This document shows positions 19,230 through 29,709 of a stretch of 64,000 nt of DNA, piece by piece (the stretch's first letter is position 1; the number at the start of each line of letters is the position of its first letter). This DNA comes from Bedellia somnulentella. Taxonomy: Eukaryota > Arthropoda > Insecta > Lepidoptera > Bedelliidae. The translations under genes and the position numbers were made by a program. The notes under the pieces are model-generated. The model was not told the origin of the DNA and searched no databases. It saw only the letters and a program-made list of their open reading frames with translations. The DNA lies in NCBI GenBank assembly GCA_963576735.1, contig OY755177.1, positions 8,370,001 through 8,434,000 of the forward strand. The letters run 5' to 3'.

Positions 19230-19412
19230 AGTTTGATGTCCTCCTCCGCACAGCCCATATACGTCTCCACCAAGGGGCTCGAGCCTACCCTATATAGGGC
19301 GATTTGGCCATAGTCCACCACGCTGGCCAATTGCGGGTTGGCAGACTAACGACTACTACCGTAATAGTAGCCGGGACCGACGGCTTAACTTGCCCTCCGA
19401 AGCACGGAATCA
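19230..19412 (-). repeat. SINE D / LINE 3'-end-like repeat
   Basis: The minus strand reads tgcttcggagggcaagttaa, gccgtcggtcccggctacta, ggttagtctgccaacc-like and ggtggactatggcc. The same block in the same relative orientation occurs at 48700-48890. The cttcggagggcac...ttaagccgtcggtcccgg word is very common in Lepidoptera. Class uncertain. Confidence 0.6.
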
Positions 19413-19431
19413 TTTTAATTTTGTATATATA

Positions 19432-20663
19432 CGAGGGGTGTTCAATAAATAGTGAGAATGAGATATATACATCTCGAATAGAAAAAAAATAATTACTGGC
19501 AGGCATAGCCCAGATATTTGATATAATGATAATAATTAAAAAAATAAGAAAATTGAAGTTCGCGAAGTTATAAAATATCTTCTCCATAAATAATTAATAC
19601 GGAACAGGTAAATTAAGACTTATAAACTACATAAGGGATTAATACTCCACCATATTCTACGGTTGCGCGTTGGTGTGCTGAGTTTAAGCGAGGACAAACA
19701 TCTACTAACGACGACCCATGCACGGGACGCCCTACAAAGGTAGTCACTAATCACATCACAAATGATTAAAAAAATAGAAAAAATTGCCTTGACGGAGCGT
19801 CGTGTTACTGTTCGTATTACAGCTGATGAAGTCAAGATTTTGATGGGAAGCGTCCATGGTATTATACACTACCATTTGGGCATGAAAAAAGTGTCAGCGC
19901 GCTGGGTACCCAGAATGCTTAAGGACGCGCAGAAACAAATGAGACTGCGACTTTCACAAAGCTGTTTGGATTTGATACAACAAGATTGTAACCGTTTGGC
20001 TGGATTCATAACTATGGACAAAACATGGCTTCACCATTATGATTCAGAAACAAAACACCAGTCCATGACTTGGAAAAGACCATCATCACCTACTCCAAAG
20101 AAATTTAAGACAATTCCCTCCGCCCCGGTAAGAAAATAGGCTCTCTTTTCTGGGACAGCCAAGGCGTTCATAATGGTTGAACACCTGAATTGTAGAGCCA
20201 CTGTTACGGGAACTTTGTATGCAGAACAAATAAAAAAAACTGCGTGAGGAAATACGCGAGAAATGGCGTCGTAAACTAGCTAAAATTGTTTTGTTTCACC
20301 AAGATAACGCCCCCGCGCACAAGTCCAGAGTAGCGATGGCTGCAAATAAAGAAGCTGGCTTTGAATTGATAGAACGTCCTCCGTATTCGCCGGACCTTGC
20401 TCCCAGTGATTTCTTCCTGTTTCCACAGTTAAAAGAACCTCTCAGGGGTCAGAAATTTGAACATGGTGACGAGGTAATCGCCGCCGTACGTGATTTCTTA
20501 AGGGACCAGTAAGAAGGTTTTTTTTTAGTAAGGAAATTTTAGGTTTCAAAAAAGATATACCAAGTGTAATAACCTCAAAGATGACTACATAGAAAAATAA
20601 AATAACATTCAATAAAATATAATTGTTTCATACTCATTCTCACTTTTTATTGAACGCCCCTAG
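19432..20663 (+). mobile_element. mariner element, end-complete but decayed
   Basis: The termini cgaggggtgttcaataaata and, on the other strand, ctaggggcgttcaataaaaa are inverted repeats of about 31 bp with a few mismatches. TA lies at both flanks (19430-19431 and 20664-20665). The length of 1232 bp is usual for mariner. The plus-strand transposase is broken by stops and frameshifts, as in its own entry. Confidence 0.92.
19640..20512 (+). pseudogene. mariner transposase pseudogene
   Basis: Pieces in several frames: about 19762-20139 (ends LVRK with a stop), 20140-20290, and 20291-20512. Catalytic motifs of the D,D34D mariner family are visible: MDKTWLHHYDSE (first Asp), FHQDNAPAHKS (second) and YSPDLAPSDFFLFP (third). 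The N-terminal helix-turn-helix region before about 19760 is scrambled by stops. The copy cannot make transposase. The retained terminal repeats could in principle still be recognised by a related active enzyme. Confidence 0.9.
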
Positions 20664-20738
20664 TATAACGAGGTGATTCAAGCCTGCAATATCCTTCCAG
20701 ACTCGTTTAAATCTTACAAATTAAATTTGTAAGGTTAC

Positions 20739-20812
20739 CATCCCCCGGGGATCGAACCCGAGACTTCAGTTCTTAAAACCAAGCGCTTAACCGCGAGACC
20801 ACGGAGGCAGGC
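20739..20812 (-). repeat. tRNA-derived SINE head
   Basis: The minus strand runs from gcctgcctccgtggtctcgc to ccggggg and includes a perfect B box GGTTCGATCCC. A box-like TGGTCTCGCGG lies about 45 bp upstream. A 5'-GCCTCCG-type head is present but no matching 3' acceptor strand, so this is not a functional tRNA. A related tail region precedes it at 20672-20738. Confidence 0.6.
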
Positions 20813-20825
20813 AACTTTGTAAGTA

Positions 20826-21884
20826 AATATGACTATTTATGATATTTATTAACCTAAAGTTTTGTATGTTCTCCAAAAGGGAGGAGAATGGGAACTAATA
20901 CTTCTAAACATCACATGGCATTTATTTTGAAAATTAAGCATACATTTATTTCTTTTCATGAGTGTCATACGAAATGATTTAGAGTTCATGATATTTTTGA
21001 GATATTGTTGGGTGGATGCAGACGCATAACAACCCCTTATTTCATAATCCTCACTTTACTGTAGTTCAATTAAAAAATTGAAGCTTTGGCTATCTCTTTT
21101 TGGAATAAACGGCCGTGGATATACACCATTCTGAGGGCATTTTCAGGTAGATTTGACTGTCAGTATATGAATCATTGCAGTATGATTCATTTACTGACTA
21201 AAACATAATATTTACGAGCTGATGTTTAATTTTTAATTGTAATTTTTAATTAGTATTATTTTTGTTTAATTTAATTTATTTATTTTAATTAATTTTTAAT
21301 TTAATTGTTTTGATTTTTATGTAATATGGATGTGACTTATCTGAAATAAACGTTTTATTATTATTATTATTATAGCTACTAGCACTAACAATAGAATCTA
21401 ACACGTAGTATGTAGAAATGAACACTGAATATGAAAATACTTTTTATTCAATATAGCCCTAAAAAAGATACATCCAGTCGGCGATTTCACAACCATGGTA
21501 ATTATGCGAAATGCTCAGGATATAAGAGTCGAATTAATATAAAAAAATATATGGACTTCATTAAATTGCCTTGCCAAAAATCTAAGCGACTCTGAAGATA
21601 TGAATTTAAACTGCGGACATTGTGGAAATTATGCAAATAATCTCGCCATTTACTTCAGTCAAAGAAATAATTTGTGGTAATAAAAGCTTTTTGGCTCTTA
21701 TCCGTTGATTATGACACCCTTGAAACTCAGAATGTAATTTATTGCGTATTTATTAAAACAATATTCTTTAAAGACAGCTATGGGTATTATCATATCTATA
21801 GCTTATTGTGGTTCATTGCAAAATAAATCCACTACAAAGTATAAAAGTTTGAATCACGAATACGCCCGCATTTTTAAATTCCAA
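20826..21884. other. No gene seen; SINE B scrap and a (TTA)n-tailed repeat end
   Basis: 20872-20925 (gggaactaatacttctaaac, atcacatggc) resembles a SINE B minus fragment. 21200-21374 is AT-rich and ends in gaaataaacgttttattatt with (TTA)n, the form of a LINE 3' end. The remainder is unique AT-rich DNA. Confidence 0.5.
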
Positions 21885-21958
21885 AGCTCTGGCCACCCCG
21901 TTAAGGGATTTATAGCCGTGAGTATATGTATGTATGTATGTGTATGTTTTTAAAATAA
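21885..21958 (+). repeat. Family A repeat, 3' end
   Basis: ccaaagctctggccaccccg, gggatttatagccgtgagta and a (TATG)n tail. A 5'-truncated copy of about 70 bp. Confidence 0.75.
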
Positions 21959-22045
21959 ATGCTTGTTTAATTACTGCTTGGTTTTTTTTGTAGTGTTATT
22001 TAGTATGATTTTCTGAAAAAAAACCCGTACCCTTTTTCTATTATA

Positions 22046-22305
22046 GTACATACATACATACATATACTCACGGCTATAAATCCCTAGAAGGGAAAGGGGA
22101 ATTAGAAATTCCTAAGCCACTTTTGGAAAGTTGAGTGGGGAAAAGATGGTGAGATAAAGGCTGTTAGTGGTGGGTCTCCAACCGCATCGCCCAAGCCCAG
22201 TTAAGTAGGGTACTACTAAACTTTCCAAAAGTGGCTGAGCAAATTTTTAATTCCTTAGCTCTGGCTACCCCATCTAGGGATTTATAGGCGTGATTATGTG
22301 TATGT
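22046..22305. repeat. Family A pair: minus 22046-22200, plus 22215-22305
   Basis: The minus copy runs from the (CATA)n tail through ctcacggctataaatccct to ccaaccgcatcgcccaa. A plus fragment (actttccaaaagtggctgag to gggatttataggcgtgatta) follows about 15 bp later. The two are head to head, both truncated at their 5' ends. Confidence 0.8.
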
Positions 22306-22527
22306 CAACTAAAAAATTATCCAATTTTGAGCACTGTCCCAGCAAGACTTTCGTTTTCGTTTTTTTTAAATGTTCGTGATTTTATTATCAAAATCACCCA
22401 AAAACTATTTGTCAACTAGCAGTGAGTGATGCTGTGTCACTTCCTAAGCTCATATATGACAGCAAAATGTTGGATGAAGGAGGAAATATGAGAGCGGACT
22501 GAATGCTGTTAGTGTGAAAGAAGGTAC

Positions 22528-22772
22528 ATACATGTATACATACATATACTCACGGCTATAAATCCCTTGAGGGGGTAGCCAGAGCTAGGGAATAAGAAAT
22601 TCCTTAGCCACTTTTGGAAGTTGCGTAGATTAAAGATCGTAAAATAAAGGTTGTAGGTGATGCGTCTCCAACCGCATCACCCAAAGATCCCTTAAAAGCC
22701 CCAATACCAATAGTCGCCTCTTACGTGCACACACCGGAAGAAATGGGGTATTCTAACCCGACACTACACACA
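22528..22772 (-). repeat. Family A repeat, full length
   Basis: Runs from acatgtatacatacatatac to ggggtattctaacccgacac tacaca. It is one of the best preserved copies and serves as a reference with 44552-44795. Confidence 0.88.
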
Positions 22773-22976
22773 ACAAAGAAAGAAGGTATTGTAGAGAAAT
22801 AGAAAATGGAATATTAATTTATTCACTTCATTTCTCGAATACTTGTTTAGACGGTTTGGTCATAATAGAAAAGATGGATGGAAGTTAATGTAGATGCGTT
22901 TATATAGAGCCACTGGGATATTAATGTTATTAGAAGATGGCCGTGTAAGACACATTTATATCGAATAAGAAATATG

Positions 22977-23246
22977 CTCAAAAATGCAGATGTCCGAATA
23001 TGTGAAGAAAAGATTGATTAATGTATATGGAACTCGAGAAAAGAAGGCTCCTTCACGGCGAAGGAGCTCAAAAATGCAGATGTCCGAATGTGTGAAGAAA
23101 AGATTGATGAATGTATATGGAACTCGAGAAAAGAAGGCTCCTTCACGGTGAAGGAGCTCAAAAATGCAGGTGTCCGAATGTGTGAAGAAAAGATTGATGA
23201 ATGTATATGTAATCGCACAAAGTGGTGGATGGAAAATCTATGTTTC
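22977..23246 (+). repeat. Three 90-bp tandem repeats within a LINE ORF1
   Basis: Units start at ctcaaaaatgcagrtgtccg (22977, 23067, 23157), spaced exactly 90 bp, with few differences. Thirty codons per unit keeps the frame. Each unit encodes SKMQMSECVKKRLMNVYGTR-like peptide followed by EKKAPSR-like residues. The third unit runs into ORF1 C-terminal sequence after about 60 bp. Confidence 0.9.
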
Positions 23247-23466
23247 CCTCAATGGGAACTTGTGTCGTCGTCGTCGTGTGTGTTGTCGTCTTCTTTTTGG
23301 TAAAGCTCGAGAGGTAGGACGAGCTCGAGGATGGCGCTACGTATGGACGAAGGATGGCCGTGTTTTCGCTAGGAAAACTTCATCCTCCTCAGCACATCAG
23401 CTGTTCACGCTCGAAGACATCGACAGGGTTTTTAACATGCAAACAGAGGTTGATAAAACAATATAA
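22977..23466 (+). pseudogene. LINE ORF1 C-terminal fragment
   Basis: The frame ending at TAA 23464-23466 contains, after the 90-bp repeats, WKIYVSLNGNLCRRRRVCC, RLLFGKAREVGRARGWRYVW and TKDGRVFARKTSSSSAHQLF, then EDIDRVF. The pattern of a strand followed by a basic helix, then Y-W-N/D-G-R-V-F-A-R, is the usual C-terminal tail of LINE ORF1 proteins. The N-terminal coiled coil is missing or replaced by the repeats. It lies 383 bp upstream of a complete ORF2 in the same orientation, so it most likely belongs to the same LINE. Inferred role: RNA binding in the RNP. Confidence 0.7.
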
Positions 23467-23849
23467 ATTTGGAATTGTATTTTTGTTATTTTACTATTTA
23501 AATATTATAAATTTATGCATGTATAGAAATAATAATCATATATTTTTGAATAGGTTACTAATGATAATATTAGGACACACTTTCAGTCACCTATTTGAGA
23601 ACAATCATCGTTATCATATCAAATTGTATATATATGTTCCGCTAAGCAAGATTGATATTAAACTGTTAATAATCATAAAATATTATTGGCACCGATTACC
23701 GTTTTGTTCTTTGATTAATAATATATCTATAGGTAAGCAGTTGCCACAAGCAAGAGCAGATCTAGCATATCAGTATATATTTATATATCATACGTATTTT
23801 ATCCTTTGTATTACTGTCGTGCTACCTAACTATATTAATATTTATTACA

Positions 23850-26684
23850 ATGATTTATAAAACGAATTTTCTTAAATTGGGACCTCATAATGCAGGATCT
23901 CTTGGTACAAAACATGAGGAATTGATCGCATGTATCCAGCGTTTCGAGGTCGACGTACTCGCTGTGAACGAGACGTGGCTGCGGCGCGGCGAGGAGCAGC
24001 GCGCCCCCGTCGTGCCCGGCTACCGACTGCGGCACGTGTCGCGGAGCGCGACCGGCCGGCGCGCGCGCGGAGGTGGGGTAGGATTTTATATTCGTTGTGG
24101 ACTGTCTGCCACGGTTTTACGGCACCCTTCTACTCCTCAAGTTGAACAAATGTGGATTCGACTGAGAGTTAATTCTGTAACTATTATTATTGGCACAGCA
24201 TACCGCCCTCCATGGCTTAGTGTTGAGACCTTTTTTGATGCGCTCACAGAATCAATAGCATCGTTCCAAGATCATGACAAAATTATAATTTTAGGTGACT
24301 TTAATATCAATTTGTTTAATACCAATGACACTAAATATAAAATATTAAGTGATTTTTATAACATTTTAAGCTTGAAACAAGTGGTGAATCAGCCAACGCA
24401 TATTACAGACGATAGTGAAACCTTGATAGACATCATATTGACCGACATTCCCAAATTGACTACTACTGTTAATTATATCCCAGCTTTAGGACGTCATGCA
24501 TTTATAACCGCTGAGTGTAAAGTTCGCAAACCTAAACCTTCCCCAAAATATGTGACTTTCCGACCTCTCCATAATATTATTTCTGATTTGTTCCATAGAG
24601 ATCTAATGAAGATTGATTGGAGCAATATTTATAACATGAAACGGGTAACAGATATGGTTAATGCACTGACTTCTTGCCTGACAATACTTTTTGACCTCCA
24701 TGCTCCGTTAAAAACAGTTTTGATACGGGAAAGGAAATATCCTTGGATAACTGAGACTTTGAAATGTATGATGGCTAAACGGGATAAAGCATTTTCAGAA
24801 TATCGAGCTTACAAAACGGACTCCAAAAGAACTTATTATAAAGATTTTAAGCAATTAGTAAATAGTACAATTTATAACGAGAAAAAAGCTTTCTTCCACT
24901 CGTATGTAAATAAATATTCAAAAGACTCAAAAAGTCTTTGGAAAAATCTTAAAGCTACCGTACTGCGAAAACATACTGATTCTGACTTGCCTGAGCACTT
25001 TGACGACCCTGACACATTAAATGAACATTTCTTAAACATACCTGGTGGGGACAGTGTTGACATATCTCTCTTGACATATTATGAATATCATAGACATGGC
25101 ACCGCGACATTCAAGTTACATACAGTAAACTCTGACACAATTAACCGCATTATAAAAAGCCTTAATAGCAATGCCCAGGGCGTAGATAAAATATCGCTCT
25201 CCATGATTTTAATGACATTGCCGAATACGCTTGATGTCATTACTCATATTATTAATAAATCTATTGTTGACTCTGTATTTCCCGACACTTGGAAAACTGC
25301 ACTTATACGACCTATCCCAAAAGTATCCAATCCACAAACAATGTCAGATTTGCGTCCAATTAGCTTACTCCCATGTATGTCTAAAATACTCGAAAAAGTT
25401 GTCTATGAACAAATGAGCAAATACCTGGAAGATAACGAAATACTTCCTATTCATCAATCGGGATTTCGCAAAAACCATAGCACATCGACCGCACTCATCG
25501 ATATTGTAGATAACATCCTGTATGCCCAGGATAGGAAACAAGCCACAGTTCTTATGTTATTGGATTTCTCCCGTGCCTTCGAATGCATGAATATAACCCT
25601 AATACTATCTAAACTAGCCTATTATGGATTCAGTTCTGACACTATTAAATGGTTTGATAGTTATTTGCAATCGAGATCCCAAATAGTAGAGCTCCATGGG
25701 CAAAGTGGAAAGATAAAATATTCAGAGAACCGTCTAGTTACGAGAGGCGCCCCGCAAGGATCGAACCAGGCTCCCGTACTTTTCATTCTCTACACTGCTG
25801 ACATCATCAAATGTATAAAAAATTGCAAATACCAAATTTTTGCTGACGACTTGCAGTTGTATATATTTTTGACTCCGAGCCGAGCAGTAAAAGTCATACA
25901 TGATCTAAACCAAGATCTTAAAAATATCAAAGAATGGTCTATGAAAAATTCACTAGTTCTTAATCCTTCAAAAACGAAATACATGGTTATAGGAAGTAAA
26001 CATCAACAGCGTGAGATGGAAGAACAGAACTTTGTGGTTAAAATTGGCAACACACAAATAGAAAAAGTTAATGAGGCGCGAAGTTTAGGTTTGCTGTTCG
26101 ATTCAGGCTTAACGTTTGAAAATCACGTCATTAATACTGTAAAAAATTGTTTTTATAGGCTCAAAGTGTTATACAAAATACGACCGTACCTAAAAACTGA
26201 AATTCGAATCAGACTTTGTGAATCCCTCATACTCAGTAAACTTAACTACGGTGATGTGGTATATGGTCCATGCCTACTGTCTCGCTCGCGGAAATTATTA
26301 CAACGAGTTCAGAATGCTTGTGCGCGATATTGTTTTGAAATACCACCTAGAACCCATGTTACGCCTTACCTGAACACTAATAAGATGTTAAATCTCGAAG
26401 CAAGGAGAAAGCTACATCTATCTACGCTTCTTTTCGGTGTTATAAAAACCCAGATCCCCAAATACTTGTTTGAGAAACTGATATGGTCTCGGACAGTGTC
26501 ACAGTACCATACGCGCGGTCACTCACATCTATTGGTAACTCCTAAACATCGAACCACGGCCTTCCGAGGAAGCTTTAGATACGCGGCTTCGAAATGCTGG
26601 AACGACTTACCTCCACCGCTAAAAGATCTTACCTCTACTGCGTCGTTTAAATATAACTTTAAAAATATATTCTACAACATTTAA
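23850..26684 (+). CDS. LINE ORF2: APE endonuclease and reverse transcriptase, complete frame of 944 codons
   Basis: Starts at ATG 23850. The endonuclease covers about residues 1-230: LGPHNAGSLGTK, VNETWL near 38 and GDFNINL near 150. The reverse transcriptase carries RPISLLPCMSK near 503, LLDFSRAFE near 571, GAPQGSNQAPVLF near 633 (NQAP replaces the usual xLGP) and FADDLQLY near 665. A C-terminal part of about 230 residues (LKVLYKIRPYLK, RVQNACARYCF) follows. Residues 40-75 are encoded by an unusually GC-rich stretch (23945-24080). A 3' UTR to about 27185 follows. The same LINE lineage is nested in the Ty3/gypsy element at 35510-37285. The frame is full length, but activity is uncertain because ORF1 is defective. 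Confidence 0.93.
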   Translation: MIYKTNFLKLGPHNAGSLGTKHEELIACIQRFEVDVLAVNETWLRRGEEQRAPVVPGYRLRHVSRSATGRRARGGGVGFYIRCGLSATVLRHPSTPQVEQMWIRLRVNSVTIIIGTAYRPPWLSVETFFDALTESIASFQDHDKIIILGDFNINLFNTNDTKYKILSDFYNILSLKQVVNQPTHITDDSETLIDIILTDIPKLTTTVNYIPALGRHAFITAECKVRKPKPSPKYVTFRPLHNIISDLFHRDLMKIDWSNIYNMKRVTDMVNALTSCLTILFDLHAPLKTVLIRERKYPWITETLKCMMAKRDKAFSEYRAYKTDSKRTYYKDFKQLVNSTIYNEKKAFFHSYVNKYSKDSKSLWKNLKATVLRKHTDSDLPEHFDDPDTLNEHFLNIPGGDSVDISLLTYYEYHRHGTATFKLHTVNSDTINRIIKSLNSNAQGVDKISLSMILMTLPNTLDVITHIINKSIVDSVFPDTWKTALIRPIPKVSNPQTMSDLRPISLLPCMSKILEKVVYEQMSKYLEDNEILPIHQSGFRKNHSTSTALIDIVDNILYAQDRKQATVLMLLDFSRAFECMNITLILSKLAYYGFSSDTIKWFDSYLQSRSQIVELHGQSGKIKYSENRLVTRGAPQGSNQAPVLFILYTADIIKCIKNCKYQIFADDLQLYIFLTPSRAVKVIHDLNQDLKNIKEWSMKNSLVLNPSKTKYMVIGSKHQQREMEEQNFVVKIGNTQIEKVNEARSLGLLFDSGLTFENHVINTVKNCFYRLKVLYKIRPYLKTEIRIRLCESLILSKLNYGDVVYGPCLLSRSRKLLQRVQNACARYCFEIPPRTHVTPYLNTNKMLNLEARRKLHLSTLLFGVIKTQIPKYLFEKLIWSRTVSQYHTRGHSHLLVTPKHRTTAFRGSFRYAASKCWNDLPPPLKDLTSTASFKYNFKNIFYNI

Positions 26685-27185
26685 ATTATAATAACTCTTC
26701 TATTTTATGTACGCGATATCTATCTATTAATATATTCCGACTTATCATTTATCGCATTGTAAATTACACCTATTAAATTCTGTATGTATTATATCATATT
26801 CTCTATCTATTTTTATAAGCTTTACTATATTTATTCATTGGTATGTGCTTGCGTAAATTTTGTTAGTATTTCAAATGTTGCTTATGAAATAAAACATTAT
26901 TATTATCACTTTTATACGTTACTATCTAATTTTGTTATTATTATTTTTATTTAAATTTGGCGGTGTCGGCTGAAAACCAGCGTGTCTTGGAACGGTCTGA
27001 GTCCCGTTCCAGACACACATGCTGAGACAATACCCTTTTGGCAATGTACATTTATTTCTTTTCATGTTTTGTTTTCTTTTTTATCTTTGTGTTTTTATTC
27101 TTATTACGTTTCATTTTGTTTTTGTGTGTGTTTGTTAATTTGCCAAATAAATGTCTTTTACTTACTTTTTACTTTACTTACTTAG
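26685..27185 (+). other. LINE 3' UTR and (TTAC)n tail
   Basis: The sequence after the ORF2 stop has aaataaaacattattattat at about 26887. It then has a block (ggcggtgtcggctgaaaacc ... aaataaatgtcttttactta) that corresponds to the 3' UTR of the LINE copy at 37080-37285 (ggtccgcccagggaaacaac ... aaataaatgttttatctatc). It ends in degenerate ttac repeats. Confidence 0.7.
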
Positions 27186-28289
27186 TGAGTATGTGTATGA
27201 AAATATTCTATGAAAACAACAAATACATGTTTTTTTTTGTATTTATACCTATAACTTATAATTAGTTTTGAATTATCAATATAACATAATAACTTTTTCT
27301 TGTCTATCTATTGTCATTATCAATATCGGTCAAAAATAACCAAATAATAAATTTTATTGCACGGAAGCCGTATTATTTTCACGTGTATTCATATTTCCGG
27401 AATATCTGCAACATACAACAATACTACAATATGCAACAGCATCGTCAGGGCGGTTGCTGGATTTATTATGCTTTACTTACGTATATAGATTGGCAATACA
27501 AAAGAAGTACAACGTGTGCGTAAATGAATTTGTGAGCGTGACATTAGTATGGCGATTTCCATACTACCCTATTAAAATGCCAATCTTATAATAATATATG
27601 TTACGATGTGGACATCTTTAGATGCTCACTGAGTTCTTTTAAACGTTATGTTAACAACTAACAAAATAATATTTAATTTAATGTTTTCTTTTTTGTCGTG
27701 CATATATTACAAGTGAATGTTGTGTGCAGTTGTAACTGGAACTTTGACTAGGAATGTTCATGTTGTAATTAGATTTAATATATGTTTCTAGTTTAAGTTC
27801 TGTAATTGTACCTAAATAAATAAATTTGTTATTTTTGCCAATCTTTAAACTTTACAGTGATTGTAATATTACGATAACAGGAGGTATTTTTTACCATATA
27901 TTTGCTTTAAAACTTGATTTATAATAAAGCATATTGACTATGTCACTCAGGTATAATGTAGCTTTCCAAGTGTGAAATATTTTTTTAAATTGGTGGAGTA
28001 GCTTCGGAGCCTATTCAAGACAAACAAACTTTCCTCCATAGTATTATCCTTTACAATATAAGTGTAGATGAATTATATACTAGTTGACCCTCGCAACTTT
28101 GTCTGCGTGACACAAGACCTAGTTTGAGTAGTTGATTGAGTACCAAACATCTAATTTTATCACCAGGGAAGAATTTGTCACTCTTACCAACATCGTTTAT
28201 TTTAAATTGTTATCGAAAACAAACATACTAATTTCGACACTGCAGTCCAGAATTGAGAAAAATACATATAAATCTAAAACCCCAATTTA
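27186..28289. other. No gene seen; LINE-like 3' ends
   Basis: AT-rich. The part at 27700-27830 ends cctaaataaataaatttg, like a LINE 3' end. Near 28020-28110 the words acaaacaaactttcctccat and actagttgaccctcgcaact are 3' regions of common insect retroposons. No coding frame is recognisable. Confidence 0.5.
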
Positions 28290-28307
28290 AAGCTTTTAGG
28301 GGATGAC

Positions 28308-28445
28308 ATACATACATTTACTCACGGCTATAAATCCCTTGAAGGGGTAGCCAGAGCTAGAGAATTTAAAATTCCTCAGTCACTTTTGGAAGTTGCGTAG
28401 GGAATAGATGGTGAAATAAAGGTTGTTGGTGATGGGTCTCCAACC
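28308..28445 (-). repeat. Family A repeat, 5'-truncated, with an 18-bp target duplication
   Basis: The copy starts with the (CATA)n tail, continues actcacggctataaatccct, and stops at ggtctccaacc. It is flanked by the perfect direct repeat aagcttttaggggatgac at 28290-28307 and 28446-28463. A long duplication plus 5' truncation and a simple-repeat 3' tail is the mark of target-primed reverse transcription. Confidence 0.92.
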
Positions 28446-28482
28446 AAGCTTTTAGGGGATGACTTCCTTAAATTACGTTTAA

Positions 28483-29709
28483 GTGCCTCTTTATATCATT
28501 AAAAGGAGCTGTATACGAAAACGCCAACTCTATTTAAAATATATTCTTGATCCGTCCAACAAAAAAACCAATTACTGTCTTTATAGAAACTACTCGAAAA
28601 CGTTAAAAAACGCAATTGGTATGTCTCAACGACAAAGTAGTTTGAAATATCTGAATACAACGAAAAATATAAGTAAAGCGTCATGGAGGCTAATAAAACA
28701 AAATTTTGACCACGAATATAACAAATCTATCATATCGGAAGTTACCAAAGACAATGTTACAATTAGAGATCCAATTAAAATTGCAAATATATTTAATGAT
28801 TTTTTTATCAATTTGACAAATCTAAGTGATGATAGCATTGGCAAAAAAAATAGTGACATTAAAAGGAATATTAATACAATTTATTTGACACCAACTGAAC
28901 CCCATGACATTTACAAAATAATCAAGCATCTTAAAAATACTGCTTCTGCAGGATATGACCACTTACCAACCTCTCTTTTCAAGAGATGTGCCATCCAGAT
29001 TTCTTTGCCGGTTAGTCACATCGTAAATGTTTCGTTTGTACGTGTAGAAGGAGTTTTCCCAGAACGTTTAAAACGGGATATAGTGAAACCATTCTTGAAA
29101 TCCGGAGATTGTAGCATCTTAAAAAACTACCGGCCCATTGCACTTATACCCATAATATCAAAAGTTTTTTAAAAAGTCAGGTTTGATAAAATAAACAGCT
29201 TTTTAACTAAACAAAAAATCTTGACCCCTAACCAATTTGGTTTTAGAAAAGGTAGCTCAACTACACTGGCTTGTTTCAACCTAATTAAAAACATATCAGA
29301 ATCTTTAAATAATAAGAAACCTGCTGTTGGATTATCAATAGATATGTCAAAGGCATTTGATTTTGTTTACGACCCAATTTTGCTCGAAATTATAGAAAAA
29401 TGCGGCCTTCGCGGGAAAACTTATGAGAGGGTAAAAAGCTACTTGAAAAATTTTCAACAGAGCGTAGAAATTGTAGGAACTAACAAAAAGCACATACAAA
29501 TATACAGCTCAGACTACAAACTGGTAGAATTTGGCGTTCCTCAAGGAAGTATATTAGGTCCTCTGCTCTTCCTACTATATATAAATGATTTACCAACTGT
29601 GACAATTCACAAATGTATTTTATATGCGGATGACACTACTATGCTAGAGGATGACAGTCGAAACACATGTGAAACAAACAATGATAAAGATGAAGACTCA
29701 ATTGAATAG
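28483..29709 (+). pseudogene. LINE reverse transcriptase pseudogene
   Basis: The first frame (28483-29172) holds the region before the palm and the start of the reverse transcriptase: ASAGYDHLPTSLFK and NYRPIALIPIISKVF, then a stop in an A/T run. The second frame (29221-29709) holds TPNQFGFRKGSST, SIDMSKAFDFV, FGVPQGSILGPLLF and YADDTTM, then stops early at 29707. The two frames are offset, so at least one indel lies near 29165-29215. The endonuclease and the region after the palm are missing. The lineage differs from the other LINEs here. The part before 28483 is cut by the 28290-28463 insertion area. Confidence 0.88.

Noticed and set aside
27038..27265. Hydrophobic plus frame MAMYIYFFSCFVFFF... 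resembling a membrane protein
   Set aside because: Product of T-rich LINE 3' UTR sequence, not a gene.
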